This document shows positions 33,072-44,611 of a DNA stretch of 62,813 nt, one piece after another; within the stretch, counting starts at the first letter, position 1; each line of letters opens with the position of its first letter. Source of the stretch: Bacteroidales bacterium (GTDB taxonomy: Bacteria > Bacteroidota > Bacteroidia > Bacteroidales > BM520); NCBI GenBank assembly GCA_031276035.1, contig JAISNV010000025.1, positions 1 through 62,813 on the forward strand, given 5' to 3'. Under the pieces are notes generated by a model, which was not told the origin of the DNA, did not search any database, and saw only the letters and a program-made list of their open reading frames with translations. Made by a program: the position numbers and the translations under genes.

Positions 33072-33109
33072 CATTATTTCATTTTTAAATAATCATAATT
33101 ACTAAATTC

Positions 33110-36100
33110 TTATCTATTAATAGTTTTTTTCTTCTTTTTCCTAAATAAATCTGATAATTTATCGAACTCAGTGTAATATGATAAACCGACACCTTGTGTA
33201 TATGGTCCGTTCTGTTCAAGTAAATTATATTCATTAGATTTGTTGAACACTCTTGCCTTGAGTTTACCGTCTCTTGTAATTTTATACTCCAATATAAAAT
33301 CACCTACAATATTACTCGCATTAGCAGTTTCCCCGGTATTGTCATTTACACCAATATTACCGTCTATTGTTACTCTATTGTCAAAAAACCCTGCCTTAAA
33401 AACAAACTCAACTTCATTAGGATTTAATTCATCACCAGGTCTATAATTTACTCCAAAATCAAAATTTTTGCTGATATTTGAAAACCAATTTGATATCTGA
33501 CTTGAAATAAGTCGTAATGAGCTGGCTCCAAGATTAGTATCGGTAAAAGTGCTATTACTTGTGTAAAAAGATTTAAGTAACAACAAATAGAAAACCTGCT
33601 CGGCAACAACTGCTTGGTCATCCATATCAATTGCAGCAAAAATTAAAGATTTTGTGTCCTCATCAACATTTGGTAATTCTATACTGAAATTTATTTGCGG
33701 ATCTGAAAGTGCACCTGTGAAGCTAATTATACAATCTACCGGAACTCTTTGCTCCTGACTTTCTGATTCGGTGATAGTTGAAATTCCTGCTAACGACGCA
33801 CGCAGTTGATAAATAGCTTCAATATCCATGATGGCATTCATAGGATCTCCGCTAAATATAATTCCACCGCCCTCCTTTATTGAAAATTCTATCTGTATTA
33901 GGTCTTGATAATTCAACTTAACACTTCCCGAATTAACATAATAGTCTCCGACAACACTAAATGAGCCTTCACTCGACTGTCTGTATGTAATGTTACCTGT
34001 TCCGTTAATTTTCATTTCACCTAATGAGTATGGGAGTATAATATTAAGTTGAGCACTCGGATTAAGTTCCGCTATCGCATTTATTCTGAATTTACTTGAT
34101 TCATGATTATTATTTTGACGGGAAATTACGACGGAATCTTCGTCATAACTTACAAAATTAATGAATGAATGTTGTGCTGCTGTTTTGTTAGACGCCAAAT
34201 TGATATTTACCTCTGTCCCGGAATCCGTACCTACATTTGCAGATATTTCTAAATCGTTGAAACTACCTTCTAATGAAGCTATTCCCGATAATACAGCTTT
34301 ACCGTATATAGATTGATTTTGCAAACTCATGCGGTTATCAAGAAAAATAAATTTATCAAAATTTGTATGCAATGATAAACCGAAATCTTGCCAGTTTTTA
34401 TGTGTGATCCGGCCTGATAAATCAAAGTGCTTTCCATCCGCATCATATAGTTTAAACTCATCAAAAATTATTGTATTGGGAGTGATATCGACAGAGTTTG
34501 AAAATGTGTATGCAGCTTCTGTAAATTTAACGGTTAATCCTGCATCTTTGAAATTTAAAGTTCCGTTCAAGTCTGGTGATAATAGTACATTACTTATACC
34601 TACATCTCCACTTATGAATCCTTTAGGATTGACAATGACAGTATTTAGAAATGGTTCTAAAAATTTGAAATTAAAATTGTTGAAATGTAAATTTCCATTA
34701 ATATTACCTTTTTCGCTTAAGGGAAAATAATTACCGGTTAAAATTATTATCGAATCTTTGGAACTATCCTGAAGCTTAACCAGATTAGCGTTAATATTTA
34801 TTGCACTAATTTCATCCTGCCAACTTGTGTTAAAAAGTAAATCGCCGAAATATTGTTCTTTGAAAAATATATTATTTAAGTTAAAATCAGCATTAAAATA
34901 CGGATTATTACCTAAATACGATATAGAAGCACCACCGTTTAATATGCCGGTTATCTGCATATCATCAGGTAAAAAGAAGTTCACCGGAGAGATGTCCAAA
35001 TTTTTAAATCCTACATTTAGCGAGTCACTTACACTTTCCGAATAAGTTCCGTCAATGTATAAACTGGTTTTTTCATTTTGGATACGTAAATTATCAACAG
35101 AATAATATTTGTTACCAATTACAATATCTCCTTCTGTAGAAATATTCCACAAGTTTTCTAAAATATTGACATACGATTCATCAGGAATATTAAATACAAA
35201 AACAGGCAATTTACTTATATCGGCATTTACTTTAAGATGAGTCCCTTTTGCGGAAATCGTATCATGCCAGGTTAAATCGAAATATAAAATATTATTTTCA
35301 AGATTATTCTTTAATAAAAAATCACTGATATCTATAACCGAGGCATTGCTTAATACATCACCTAAATATAAATCATTGACAGATAGTTCGGAATTGAAAG
35401 TACTATCAATAAAATCCGAATAAAAATTTACTTCATTAAGATTATAAGATGCATATCTGATATTTTCCGAATACAAGTCTATACTGAGATTAACAGAATC
35501 ATCAATGTTAATAAACATAGACGTGTTTTTCGAAATATCTAAATCAGGAACTCCGAAGGTAATTATATTTGGCTGTTTGAGATTGATAAATGCCTGTAAT
35601 TGAATATTCTCGCTATCTTTATTTATTTTGTTGACAAAATTGGGTAAATAAACATGTAAAAGATTAGAAAAATAGGTCGGCAAATCTTTATAAAAGAAAT
35701 TACCTTCAATAGTAAAGTCTAAAAAATTAGAATTGAAAGTTACAACTTTATCCCAATTTTTGTTTGAAGTTTGATTAAGAGTAAAATCTCCAATAGAAAA
35801 TGTTTCTTTATCGGATGTAATTGAAAGCTTTGTGCCGTTTATTTGAGCTCGCAAATCATCAATATTATTACCGGTAAAGTTAGCATTAATAAAGCCGCCT
35901 ACAATAAAATCAACACTTCTGTCCATTAAACCTAATTTAGGTAAATCCGCATGATTAATTGCAATTGAAGAATTAACAATAGGAGGATTTACGCTTAATA
36001 TTGAATTTAATGATGCGTCTAAAAATAATTCTTCATTAAAAATTGATGCATGAGCTATAAATTGTTCATCGTCTTTTGATGCTTGAATTTGTAAGTCCGA

Positions 36101-37564
36101 AAGTGTTGTATGTTCAAGTTGCAATCTTGAAATATTACTTTCTAAGTTGAAAGTTTGAGGAATAAACTTTTCGGCAATTCCATCAGCGGTTAGAGTTATG
36201 TCAACTGTTTGAATTTTTGGTGTGATATTTAATATTTCTCCTACATTTACTCTACTTCCGTTTAACTGAATATTAAAATCGTTATTTTGTTCAGAAATTT
36301 TATTGTATTCAACATCTGCAAATACATATCCAATATCTGTTTCGGCAGATATATCAGTTTTAAAATTATCAAATTCTCCTGCAAAGTTTCCGGATAAAGA
36401 AACAGTTCCAAGTTTTTCAATTTCTTTAGGTAAAGACAGTGTTTTAGGATTAAATACGTTATTTTTAAATGCCGGTACTTTAAAGGTTTCAATATCAGAA
36501 TAATTTGTAATAAAGTTCTTTATATCTAACCCCAAATAAATATTGCCTTTGTCAACATCCTTTAGAAATACATCGCCGGCGTAATATGTTACATCAAACA
36601 TTGATAAGTCGATATCATTAATATACATGTTGTTAACAGGCCCGTAAACTTCCGCAGCAAACTCTACCGGATTATCAGCTCCGGCAAGTACTGACGTAAA
36701 ATAACTAATATCATTTAAATTTATCAAACTGTTTTTTCTGATTTTCCCTATTATAAATACCGAATCGGTGAAATCGTTGAAACCATTCCAATTATTATAA
36801 TCGAAAATCAAATCCATGCTGAAATCTGAATTATTAGTTACCACCGCAGTGTTTAAACATCGAAGGGTAGAGGAACTGATGATTAAGTCGGTATTAAAAG
36901 ATTTTATATCAAACCCTTTTTCTTCTTTCAAGCTTAAACTAATGATTTCTAAAGAAATGCTGTCATTGATAACCGTTACATCCATAAATTCACCATAGGT
37001 TTCAACAACAGAAATATCATTGAAATCAATATGCATCATCTCATCTTTACGGTTATAATCTTTATACTTGTATGCCCAATTATAAATTCTGATATAATCA
37101 CCAAGAATCGTTAAGGGTTTATCATTTTTCTTCTTCTTTTCATTATTTTCTTCCTGAACGGGAAAAATCATTAATAGATTCGATTTCACACTATTCTCAT
37201 ATTTAATATGGTTAAAGATGTAATCACGGACAATAACTTCTTTCAAATGAAAGACCTTTTCTTTAAGTGAAATTCTTTTAACCTTAACCTTTATGTAGCC
37301 GGCAGACATAACTAAGTTATTATGAGAATCATTAATACGAACGTTAGTTAATTCAATTGTATTAAGATTTGAAAAACGAAATTTTTCTAAATATATCTCC
37401 GTATTAATTTGTTTCGAAATAATATTGATGCTTATCTTTGCAACGAAGTTTTGAACAAATGGTATTTGTAATAGTAATCCTGTACTTAGAATAGTAAAAA
37501 ACAAGATTAATATTATAATACCAACTGTTTTGAAAAATATTTTAAAAATCTTTTTCGTTTTCAA
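33110..37564 (-). CDS. Translocation/assembly module TamB-like protein
   Basis: The 1484-residue protein has an N-terminal membrane anchor (about 10-33). A very long run of beta-strand repeats of the AsmA/TamB type follows. A C-terminal TamB (DUF490) domain (about 1130-1440) has NATGNITY-like IKEGGGIIFSGDPMNAIMD. TamB proteins span the periplasm and probably carry phospholipid between membranes or assist outer-membrane assembly. No TamA partner lies next to it. It is divergent from tsaD with only 12 bases between start codons, so each promoter must lie within the other gene. Confidence 0.9.
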   Translation of the reverse strand: MKTKKIFKIFFKTVGIIILILFFTILSTGLLLQIPFVQNFVAKISINIISKQINTEIYLEKFRFSNLNTIELTNVRINDSHNNLVMSAGYIKVKVKRISLKEKVFHLKEVIVRDYIFNHIKYENSVKSNLLMIFPVQEENNEKKKKNDKPLTILGDYIRIYNWAYKYKDYNRKDEMMHIDFNDISVVETYGEFMDVTVINDSISLEIISLSLKEEKGFDIKSFNTDLIISSSTLRCLNTAVVTNNSDFSMDLIFDYNNWNGFNDFTDSVFIIGKIRKNSLINLNDISYFTSVLAGADNPVEFAAEVYGPVNNMYINDIDLSMFDVTYYAGDVFLKDVDKGNIYLGLDIKNFITNYSDIETFKVPAFKNNVFNPKTLSLPKEIEKLGTVSLSGNFAGEFDNFKTDISAETDIGYVFADVEYNKISEQNNDFNIQLNGSRVNVGEILNITPKIQTVDITLTADGIAEKFIPQTFNLESNISRLQLEHTTLSDLQIQASKDDEQFIAHASIFNEELFLDASLNSILSVNPPIVNSSIAINHADLPKLGLMDRSVDFIVGGFINANFTGNNIDDLRAQINGTKLSITSDKETFSIGDFTLNQTSNKNWDKVVTFNSNFLDFTIEGNFFYKDLPTYFSNLLHVYLPNFVNKINKDSENIQLQAFINLKQPNIITFGVPDLDISKNTSMFINIDDSVNLSIDLYSENIRYASYNLNEVNFYSDFIDSTFNSELSVNDLYLGDVLSNASVIDISDFLLKNNLENNILYFDLTWHDTISAKGTHLKVNADISKLPVFVFNIPDESYVNILENLWNISTEGDIVIGNKYYSVDNLRIQNEKTSLYIDGTYSESVSDSLNVGFKNLDISPVNFFLPDDMQITGILNGGASISYLGNNPYFNADFNLNNIFFKEQYFGDLLFNTSWQDEISAININANLVKLQDSSKDSIIILTGNYFPLSEKGNINGNLHFNNFNFKFLEPFLNTVIVNPKGFISGDVGISNVLLSPDLNGTLNFKDAGLTVKFTEAAYTFSNSVDITPNTIIFDEFKLYDADGKHFDLSGRITHKNWQDFGLSLHTNFDKFIFLDNRMSLQNQSIYGKAVLSGIASLEGSFNDLEISANVGTDSGTEVNINLASNKTAAQHSFINFVSYDEDSVVISRQNNNHESSKFRINAIAELNPSAQLNIILPYSLGEMKINGTGNITYRQSSEGSFSVVGDYYVNSGSVKLNYQDLIQIEFSIKEGGGIIFSGDPMNAIMDIEAIYQLRASLAGISTITESESQEQRVPVDCIISFTGALSDPQINFSIELPNVDEDTKSLIFAAIDMDDQAVVAEQVFYLLLLKSFYTSNSTFTDTNLGASSLRLISSQISNWFSNISKNFDFGVNYRPGDELNPNEVEFVFKAGFFDNRVTIDGNIGVNDNTGETANASNIVGDFILEYKITRDGKLKARVFNKSNEYNLLEQNGPYTQGVGLSYYTEFDKLSDLFRKKKKKTINR
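36137..36149 (-). repeat. Dispersed dyad motif inside the tamB-like gene
   Basis: The minus strand reads CAACTTAGAAAGT, exact, encoding NLES, a different reading frame from the copies in thiM and DUF763. Confidence 0.55.
37433..37440 (+). promoter_or_regulatory. Candidate tsaD -7 box inside tamB
   Basis: TATCTTTG on the plus strand, 136 bases before the tsaD ATG. It is the best box within reach, since only 12 bases separate the two divergent genes. Confidence 0.45.
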
Positions 37565-37576
37565 ATCGTTGCAATT

Positions 37577-38590
37577 ATGAGTGTTTATATTCTTGGTATT
37601 GAATCATCGTGTGATGATACTTCGGCAGCAATTTTACAAGATACTACAGTTTTGGCAAATATCACAGCCAATCAGGACGTTCACCGAAAATATGGAGGTG
37701 TTGTTCCCGAATTAGCCTCAAGAGCTCACCAACAAAATATTATCCCCGTAATAGACCGAGCATTTCACGTCGCAAAGTTAGATAAAAAAATGATTTCTGC
37801 AATAGCTTTTACTCGCGGCCCCGGTTTACTCGGATCTTTACTCGTCGGGGTTTCTTTTTCTAAGGCTTTGGCAATCGGATTAAATGTTCCGCTTATTGAA
37901 GTAGATCATTTAAAAGCACATATTTTAGCTCATTTTGCACAGCAGAAAGATACGGTTAAGGAAGTGCCTGAATTTCCCTTTTTGTGTCTTGTTGTTTCCG
38001 GCGGACATACTCAGATTGTTCTTGTAAAGGCTTATAACGATATGGAAATAATCGGAAAAACTATTGATGATGCTGCCGGTGAAACTTTTGATAAGGCTGC
38101 CAAAATAATGAATCTGGGCTATCCCGGCGGACCAATCATTGATAAATTAGCTAAAATAGGAAATTCCGATGCATTTAAATTCGCAAAGCCAAAAGTTTCC
38201 GGTTACGATTATAGTTTCAGCGGACTAAAAACTTCTTTTCTGTATTTCCTTCGTGACCATTTAAAAAATGACCCCGAATTTATTGAGAAAAATACTGCTG
38301 ATTTGTGTGCTTCGCTTCAAAAAACTATTATTGATATTTTGATGGAAAAATTGGTGAAAGCAGCTCAAGATACCGGAATTAAAAACATAGCGATCGCGGG
38401 TGGTGTTTCCGCAAATTCCGAATTAAGAAATACTGTTAATGACTTAAATATTAAGTTTAATTGGAGAGTATTTATTCCTGATTTTGAATTTACTACAGAT
38501 AATGCCGCAATGATTGCTGTTGCCGGATATTTCAAATATCTTTCCAATGAATTTACCGATCAAAAAGCGAAACCATATAGTAGGAGTTAA
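37577..38590 (+). CDS. tsaD: tRNA N6-adenosine threonylcarbamoyltransferase
   Basis: The 337-residue enzyme catalyses the last step of t6A37 synthesis in ANN-decoding tRNAs. It shows LGIESSCDDTSAAIL, the metal-binding HLKAHILAH (His-x3-His) and VVSGGHTQIVLV. Further marks are DDAAGETFDKAAK and the C-terminal IAGGVSANSELR. It acts with TsaB and TsaE, which are not in this window. Confidence 0.96.
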   Translation: MSVYILGIESSCDDTSAAILQDTTVLANITANQDVHRKYGGVVPELASRAHQQNIIPVIDRAFHVAKLDKKMISAIAFTRGPGLLGSLLVGVSFSKALAIGLNVPLIEVDHLKAHILAHFAQQKDTVKEVPEFPFLCLVVSGGHTQIVLVKAYNDMEIIGKTIDDAAGETFDKAAKIMNLGYPGGPIIDKLAKIGNSDAFKFAKPKVSGYDYSFSGLKTSFLYFLRDHLKNDPEFIEKNTADLCASLQKTIIDILMEKLVKAAQDTGIKNIAIAGGVSANSELRNTVNDLNIKFNWRVFIPDFEFTTDNAAMIAVAGYFKYLSNEFTDQKAKPYSRS

Positions 38591-38819
38591 CTGAAAGTTG
38601 GGAGTATATAGGCTTTTAAACTGAGTAATAAAACCTTTGGCAGTTATAAATCTAACTTCTTAGAAATATAATATTATAAATTGATTTGATAAAACATAAT
38701 TGATTTATAACCAACATAATATAATAATCAAAATACATTAAAAAAATCAATTAAATATTTTTTTATTTAAATTTCGTATGATTTTAACATATTATCCGTT
38801 TTCAAAACCAAATTTTTGT

Positions 38820-38827
38820 TAAATTTG
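38820..38827 (+). promoter_or_regulatory. -7 box for hppA
   Basis: TAAATTTG followed by CAATCG, 30 bases before the ATG at 38858. Confidence 0.6.
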
Positions 38828-38857
38828 CAATCGAAAAAATAACAAAAAAATTAGATT

Positions 38858-41077
38858 ATGATTACACCTATTTTTTGGCTAATTCCAATCGCTTCAATAG
38901 TGGCATTAGCTTTTGCCTATTATTTCTTTCGTCAAATGATGAAGGAAAGCGAAGGAACACCCACAATGGCTAAAATTGCACAACATGTTAGAGTTGGAGC
39001 AATGTCATATTTAAAGCAACAATATAAAGTTGTAATAATTGTTTTTATTATTTTAGCTGTGATTTTTGCAGTCATGGCTTATTTTGGTTTACAAAACGCA
39101 TGGGTGCCGTTCGCATTTCTTACCGGTGGTTTTTTCTCAGGTCTGGCTGGTTTTTTCGGAATGAAAACAGCTACATACGCTTCTGCAAGAACTGCTAATG
39201 CAGCACAAGAGTCTTTAAACAGAGGTTTAAAAGTAGCTTTCCGAAGCGGTGCTGTAATGGGACTTGTTGTTGTTGGGTTGGCTTTGTTGGATATTTCATT
39301 ATGGTACATAATACTAACTTACTTTGTTCCAATAACTGACCCGATTACAAAGAATATATTTATTACAACAACATTGTTAACCTTTGGAATGGGCGCTTCA
39401 ACACAGGCATTATTTGCACGTGTAGGAGGCGGAATTTATACAAAAGCAGCAGATGTCGGTGCTGATCTTGTAGGTAAGGTAGAATCTAATATTCCGGAAG
39501 ATGATCCAAGAAATCCTGCGACAATAGCAGATAATGTTGGTGATAATGTAGGTGATGTTGCCGGAATGGGAGCTGACTTATATGAATCATTTTGTGGTTC
39601 AATTCTTGCATCCGCTGCTCTTGGTGCCGCCGCATATAAAGTTTTCGGTGCCGAAATGCAAACAAAAGCAATATTAGCTCCGATGTTAATTGCTGCCATT
39701 GGAACATTTTTATCTATAATAGGTATTTTCTTAGTTAAGACTAAAGAAAATGCAAACATGAAAAGTCTTTTAAAATCTTTATCATTCGGAACAAATATCA
39801 GTTCAATTTTAGTTATCATAGGAACATTTTTTATATTGAGATTACTTGGGATTTATAACTGGGTAGGACTTTCCTGTTCTGTGGTTGTTGGTTTATTAGT
39901 TGGTATTGTCATAGGGCAAGCCACTGAATTATATACTTCTCAAACATATAAACCGACAAGAAGAATTGCCGAAAGTGGAAAGACCGGTCCGGCTACAGTA
40001 ATTATATCCGGTGTCGGAACAGGAATGCTTTCTGTTGCAATTCCCGTACTTGCTGTCGTTGTCGGTATTATTTTTTCATTCCTTTTTGCTTCCGGTGTTA
40101 CCGAAGGAAAAGCCTTTTCATCTTTTAATATTGCTGATGTAACTAACGGACTTTACGGAATTGGTATTGCTGCTGTGGGAATGCTTTCGACTCTCGGTAT
40201 TACGCTTGCAACCGATGCATACGGTCCAATTGCCGACAATGCCGGCGGAAATGCTCAGATGAGCGGTCTTGATCCTGAAGTTCGCAAACGTACAGATGCT
40301 TTGGATTCTTTAGGAAATACAACAGCTGCAACAGGCAAAGGTTTTGCTATTGGTTCTGCTGCTCTTACCGGCTTAGCTTTATTAGCTTCTTACATTGAAG
40401 AAGTCAAAATTGGTCTTGAACGAATAGGGCAACATGCATTAAATTTTGCAGACGGATCATCTGTTTCATTAGCAAATGCTACTTTTGTTGATTTTATGAA
40501 TTATTATAATGTACATTTGATGAATCCCATTGTGATAGTCGGAATGTTTATCGGAGCCATGATGGTATTTGTTTTCTGTGGGTTAACAATGGAAGCCGTT
40601 GGTAAAGCAGCTCAAAAAATGGTAGAAGAAGTACGTCGTCAATTCCGTGAAATAAAAGGTATTATGACTGGCGAAGGAACTCCTGATTATGCAAGATGTG
40701 TCGAAATTTCAACTAAAGGTGCACAAAAAGCAATGTTATTTCCATCATTACTTGCAATCATAGTTCCAATATTGATAGGTATTCTTTTCGGAGTTCCGGG
40801 AGTTCTCGGATTATTAATCGGCGGACTAAGTTGCGGATTTGTAATGGCTGTTTTTATGGCTAATTCGGGCGGTGCGTGGGATAACGCTAAAAAATATGTT
40901 GAAGAAGGAGCATTTGGCGGAAAGGGCAGCGATGTACACAAAGCTACAGTCGTTGGCGATACTGTCGGTGACCCATTTAAAGATACTTCAGGACCGAGTT
41001 TGAATATCCTTATCAAACTTATGAGTATGGTCTCTATTGTAATGGCCGGACTTACCGTTTCGTTTAGTATTTTATAG
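38858..41077 (+). CDS. hppA: K+-dependent membrane pyrophosphatase (Na+- or H+-translocating)
   Basis: The 739-residue, roughly 16-helix enzyme couples pyrophosphate hydrolysis to ion transport across the inner membrane. The active-site segment [20 protein letters not shown] is intact. The [10 protein letters not shown] motif has Ala where K+-independent enzymes have Lys, so it is of the K+-dependent class. Many Bacteroidota members of that class pump Na+, but the ion cannot be read reliably here. It is monocistronic with a long hairpin terminator. Confidence 0.94.
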   Translation: MITPIFWLIPIASIVALAFAYYFFRQMMKESEGTPTMAKIAQHVRVGAMSYLKQQYKVVIIVFIILAVIFAVMAYFGLQNAWVPFAFLTGGFFSGLAGFFGMKTATYASARTANAAQESLNRGLKVAFRSGAVMGLVVVGLALLDISLWYIILTYFVPITDPITKNIFITTTLLTFGMGASTQALFARVGGGIYTKAADVGADLVGKVESNIPEDDPRNPATIADNVGDNVGDVAGMGADLYESFCGSILASAALGAAAYKVFGAEMQTKAILAPMLIAAIGTFLSIIGIFLVKTKENANMKSLLKSLSFGTNISSILVIIGTFFILRLLGIYNWVGLSCSVVVGLLVGIVIGQATELYTSQTYKPTRRIAESGKTGPATVIISGVGTGMLSVAIPVLAVVVGIIFSFLFASGVTEGKAFSSFNIADVTNGLYGIGIAAVGMLSTLGITLATDAYGPIADNAGGNAQMSGLDPEVRKRTDALDSLGNTTAATGKGFAIGSAALTGLALLASYIEEVKIGLERIGQHALNFADGSSVSLANATFVDFMNYYNVHLMNPIVIVGMFIGAMMVFVFCGLTMEAVGKAAQKMVEEVRRQFREIKGIMTGEGTPDYARCVEISTKGAQKAMLFPSLLAIIVPILIGILFGVPGVLGLLIGGLSCGFVMAVFMANSGGAWDNAKKYVEEGAFGGKGSDVHKATVVGDTVGDPFKDTSGPSLNILIKLMSMVSIVMAGLTVSFSIL

Positions 41078-41092
41078 AAATAATGGATGAAA

Positions 41093-41146
41093 AAATAGAA
41101 ATGAGTTTTTATTACTTATGGTATATTGCTCATTTCTATTTTCTTT
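41093..41146 (+). terminator. hppA terminator
   Basis: AAAATAGAAATGAG (41093-41106) pairs perfectly with CTCATTTCTATTTT (41129-41142), loop 22 bases, then CTTTT. Confidence 0.75.
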
Positions 41147-41267
41147 TGTCTAATTTTTATTGATATAATTTAGAGGATTTTAAAATTTTACCAAACATAG
41201 ATTTTTAATTTGTAAGTATAATTAAGACGGATATCTGTTTTAATATGTTCGCTAAGTTATAAATTTT

Positions 41268-41280
41268 ACTTTCTAAGTTG
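41268..41280 (-). repeat. Dispersed dyad motif, intergenic copy H
   Basis: The minus strand reads CAACTTAGAAAGT, followed by AAAATT, as at 27702. A partial copy (AACTTAGCG) follows on the same strand at 41258-41250. Confidence 0.8.
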
Positions 41281-41410
41281 AATCTAACAAAACAGATTCT
41301 ATACTTATATTATCCGAGAAACTTAAATATTGATTACAAACTCTTTTTATTTTCATTTGCAAACAATAAAATCGATTTCATACAATCGGCGTATCATCAT
41401 ATTATTTTAT

Positions 41411-41418
41411 TATTTTTG
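41411..41418 (+). promoter_or_regulatory. -7 box for valS
   Basis: TATTTTTG followed by CAAAAA, 25 bases before ATG 41444. Confidence 0.7.
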
Positions 41419-41443
41419 CAAAAATTTTTTAAATTATATTTTT

Positions 41444-44080
41444 ATGCAATTAGCTTCGAAATACGACCCTTCGGCACTTGAGGAAAAGTGGTATAAGTTT
41501 TGGGATAGCAACAAAATGTTTGAATCGAAACCAGACGAAAGAAAACCATATACTATTGTAATTCCTCCGCCAAACGTCACGGGTGTGTTGCACATGGGGC
41601 ATATGCTCAACAATACAATCCAAGATGTGCTAATTCGTAGAAAGAGGATGCAAGGTTTTAATGCACTCTGGGTTCCGGGTACCGACCATGCGTCTATTGC
41701 TACCGAAGCTAAAGTTGTAGCCATGCTCAAAGAAAAGGGCATAGAAAAGACTGATATTACCCGAGAAAAATTTCTTGAATACGCTTGGGAATGGAAAGAA
41801 AAACACGGCGGAATAATTTTGCAACAGCTCCGGAAGCTTGGAGCCTCTTGCGATTGGACTCGTACGCGTTTTACTATGGATGAAGCTTTGTACGAATCTG
41901 TTATAGATGTCTTTATTGATCTTTATAATAAAGGCTTGATTTATCGCGGCGTAAGAATGGTAAATTGGGATCCCGTTGCGCTTACTGCTGTTTCTGATGA
42001 GGAAGTTATATACGAAGAACAACAGTCGAAGCTCTATTATATCAAATATAAAATTGTCGGTGAAGACGGGTTCGTTACTATTGCGACAACTCGTCCCGAG
42101 ACAATTTTGGGCGATACTGCCGTTTGTGTTAATCCGAATGATGATAGATATAAAAGTATTCAAGGCAAGAAAGTGTTTGTGCCGTTAATTAACAGAGAAA
42201 TTCCGGTAATTGTTGATGAATACGTTGATATAGAATTTGGAACCGGTTGCTTGAAGATTACTCCGGCACATGATATTAACGATTATAATATAGGATTAAA
42301 ACATAATCTGGAATCGATAGATATTTTAAATGATAACGGAACTCTAAACCAAAATGCTCAACTTTATGTTGGTAAAGATCGTTTTGTTGTTAGAAAAGAA
42401 ATTGTCGAGGATTTGGAGAAAGCCGGCAATATCGTTAAGATTGAGCCTTATATTAATAAAATCGGACTTTCCGAAAGATCTCATGCTCCAATTGAACCTA
42501 AACTGTCTTTGCAGTGGTTTTTGCAGATGAAAGAGCTTGCGAAACCGGCTCTTGATGTTGTTGAAAATGATATTGTAAAATTTCATCCTGCAAAATTTAA
42601 AAATACTTACAGGCATTGGATGGAAAACATAAAAGATTGGTGTATAAGTCGCCAGCTTTGGTGGGGACAAAGAATACCGGTTTATTATCTCCCCGACAAT
42701 TCAATGGTTGTTGCTAAAACTTTGGAAGAAGCATATCAAAAGGCTTTGGCATTGAATAAAGTTGAAAACCTTAAAATTGGTGATTTAAGACAAGATGAAG
42801 ATGTTCTTGATACTTGGTTTTCGTCTTGGTTGTGGCCTATTTCTGTTTTCGATGGAATAAGATATCCTGATAATGATGATATTAAATATTATTATCCTAC
42901 TAACGACTTGATTTCCGCTCCCGATATTCTTTTCTTCTGGATTGCAAGAATGATAATGGCCGGACTGGAATACAGAAAAGAAATACCATTTTATAATGTT
43001 TATATTACTGGTATTGTAAGAGATAAGCAAGGAAGAAAGATGTCGAAATCTTTGGGCAATTCTCCAGACCTGTTGGATTTAATTGAAAAATATGGTGCGG
43101 ATGGAGTTAGGGTAGGGATGTTGTTTGCTTCGCCGGCCGGAAATGATTTGCCTTTCGATGAAGTTTTATGTGAACAGGGAAGAAACTTCGCAAATAAGAT
43201 TTGGAATGCATTAAGATTGATTAAGGGTTGGAATATTGATGAAAATAAAGCACAACCCGATTATTCGGATACAGCTTTTGATTTTTTCAATGCAAAAATT
43301 AATTCGACGATATTACAGCTTGATAATCAATTTGCCGAATATAGAATTTCCGAAGCTTTAATGACAACTTATAAACTTATTTGGGATGATTTTTGTTCTT
43401 GGTATTTGGAAATTATTAAGCCGCCATATGGAGAGAGCATAGATAGAAAAACTTATAATCAATCTGTTGATTTCTTTGAGAAACTTATGCAATTACTTCA
43501 TCCGTTTATGCCTTTCGTTACGGAAGAGATTTGGCATAATCTTAGAATAAGAAATGAGAAAGAAAGTATTATGATTTCGAAAATGCCAGTTTACGAAAAA
43601 AATGATGAAAATATACTTAAAAAGTTTGATTCTGCTGCTGAAGTTATAATGACAATTCGCACTTTGCGTTTAGAAAAAAATATTCCTCAGAAAGAAAAAC
43701 TGTCATTATTCATTAAGAAAAATCATAATGAAAAAGTAGACATAACTTTTGATTCTGTTATTGCAAAGCTGACCAACTTGGATAAGATTGAATATTTAGA
43801 TCAAAAGTTAGAAGGCGCATTTTCTTTTATTGTCGATACTACTGAATTTTATATTCCGACTCCTTCAAATATTGATATCGATGCCGAATTAGAAAAACTT
43901 TATACCGAATTAGACTACGTAAAAGGATTCTTAGAATCGGTAAATAAGAAATTAAATAATGAACGGTTTGTTGCTAATGCACCTGCAAATGTTGTTGAAT
44001 TAGAGCAAAGAAAACGTGATGATGCAAATAAAAAAATTGCGGTGATTGAAGAACAGATACAGGATTTAAAAAAGACATGA
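41444..44080 (+). CDS. valS: Valyl-tRNA synthetase
   Basis: The 878-residue class I synthetase charges tRNA-Val. It has the HIGH-type motif HMGHM after PPPNVTGVL, the editing domain with [13 protein letters not shown], the KMSKS loop (RKMSKSLGN) and a C-terminal coiled-coil (about 810-878). I chose ATG 41444 (MQLASKYDP) because a 38-residue upstream extension crosses the -7 box and is not conserved in type. No T-box is seen. Confidence 0.97.
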   Translation: MQLASKYDPSALEEKWYKFWDSNKMFESKPDERKPYTIVIPPPNVTGVLHMGHMLNNTIQDVLIRRKRMQGFNALWVPGTDHASIATEAKVVAMLKEKGIEKTDITREKFLEYAWEWKEKHGGIILQQLRKLGASCDWTRTRFTMDEALYESVIDVFIDLYNKGLIYRGVRMVNWDPVALTAVSDEEVIYEEQQSKLYYIKYKIVGEDGFVTIATTRPETILGDTAVCVNPNDDRYKSIQGKKVFVPLINREIPVIVDEYVDIEFGTGCLKITPAHDINDYNIGLKHNLESIDILNDNGTLNQNAQLYVGKDRFVVRKEIVEDLEKAGNIVKIEPYINKIGLSERSHAPIEPKLSLQWFLQMKELAKPALDVVENDIVKFHPAKFKNTYRHWMENIKDWCISRQLWWGQRIPVYYLPDNSMVVAKTLEEAYQKALALNKVENLKIGDLRQDEDVLDTWFSSWLWPISVFDGIRYPDNDDIKYYYPTNDLISAPDILFFWIARMIMAGLEYRKEIPFYNVYITGIVRDKQGRKMSKSLGNSPDLLDLIEKYGADGVRVGMLFASPAGNDLPFDEVLCEQGRNFANKIWNALRLIKGWNIDENKAQPDYSDTAFDFFNAKINSTILQLDNQFAEYRISEALMTTYKLIWDDFCSWYLEIIKPPYGESIDRKTYNQSVDFFEKLMQLLHPFMPFVTEEIWHNLRIRNEKESIMISKMPVYEKNDENILKKFDSAAEVIMTIRTLRLEKNIPQKEKLSLFIKKNHNEKVDITFDSVIAKLTNLDKIEYLDQKLEGAFSFIVDTTEFYIPTPSNIDIDAELEKLYTELDYVKGFLESVNKKLNNERFVANAPANVVELEQRKRDDANKKIAVIEEQIQDLKKT

Positions 44081-44209
44081 GATCTGTAAAAGAATAACAA
44101 TTTACACATTCTGCGAATACATTATTCTGAAGACTGTGTGATTTTGTTCGTTAGATTTAGTTTCAAAAATAAAAATAAGTCAAAAGTATATTTATTTCAG
44201 AAAAAATAT

Positions 44210-44217
44210 TATTTTTG
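44210..44217 (+). promoter_or_regulatory. -7 box for tRNA-Ser
   Basis: TATTTTTG followed by CAAACT, 29 bases before the tRNA. Confidence 0.7.
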
Positions 44218-44246
44218 CAAACTCTAAAACGATCTTAGAAAATATT

Positions 44247-44337
<91 letters not shown>

Positions 44338-44369
44338 GAAAGAAGTCGAAAAACGACAAATTATAGATA

Positions 44370-44406
44370 AAACCTACAAATTCAATAGTTTGTAGGTTTT
44401 TTTGTT
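44370..44406 (+). terminator. tRNA-Ser terminator
   Basis: AAACCTACAAA (44370-44380) pairs with TTTGTAGGTTT (44389-44399), followed by TTTT. Confidence 0.9.
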
Positions 44407-44521
44407 TGCACTTTAGCAAAGTGAAAAGACTAAAAGGGGGAGCAGTATAATATATTAATTTTTGGTGTTTAATTAGTAATAAAAAACTGAATTAAAATAA
44501 TTATTGATGAATCATTTTTTC

Positions 44522-44529
44522 TATTTTTG
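44522..44529 (+). promoter_or_regulatory. -7 box for the SDR gene
   Basis: TATTTTTG, which gives a leader of about 75 bases before ATG 44612. Confidence 0.6.
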
Positions 44530-44611
44530 TACTAAAATAATATTATAGTTCTTAAACTTAAACCCGTTTTTAATTATTTTATTCGGTTTTCTTCAATACT
44601 GATATCCAATT

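Noticed and set aside
39436..39819. 127-codon minus-strand frame inside hppA, and similar long frames inside other genes.
   Set aside because: Shadows of strongly conserved plus-strand genes.
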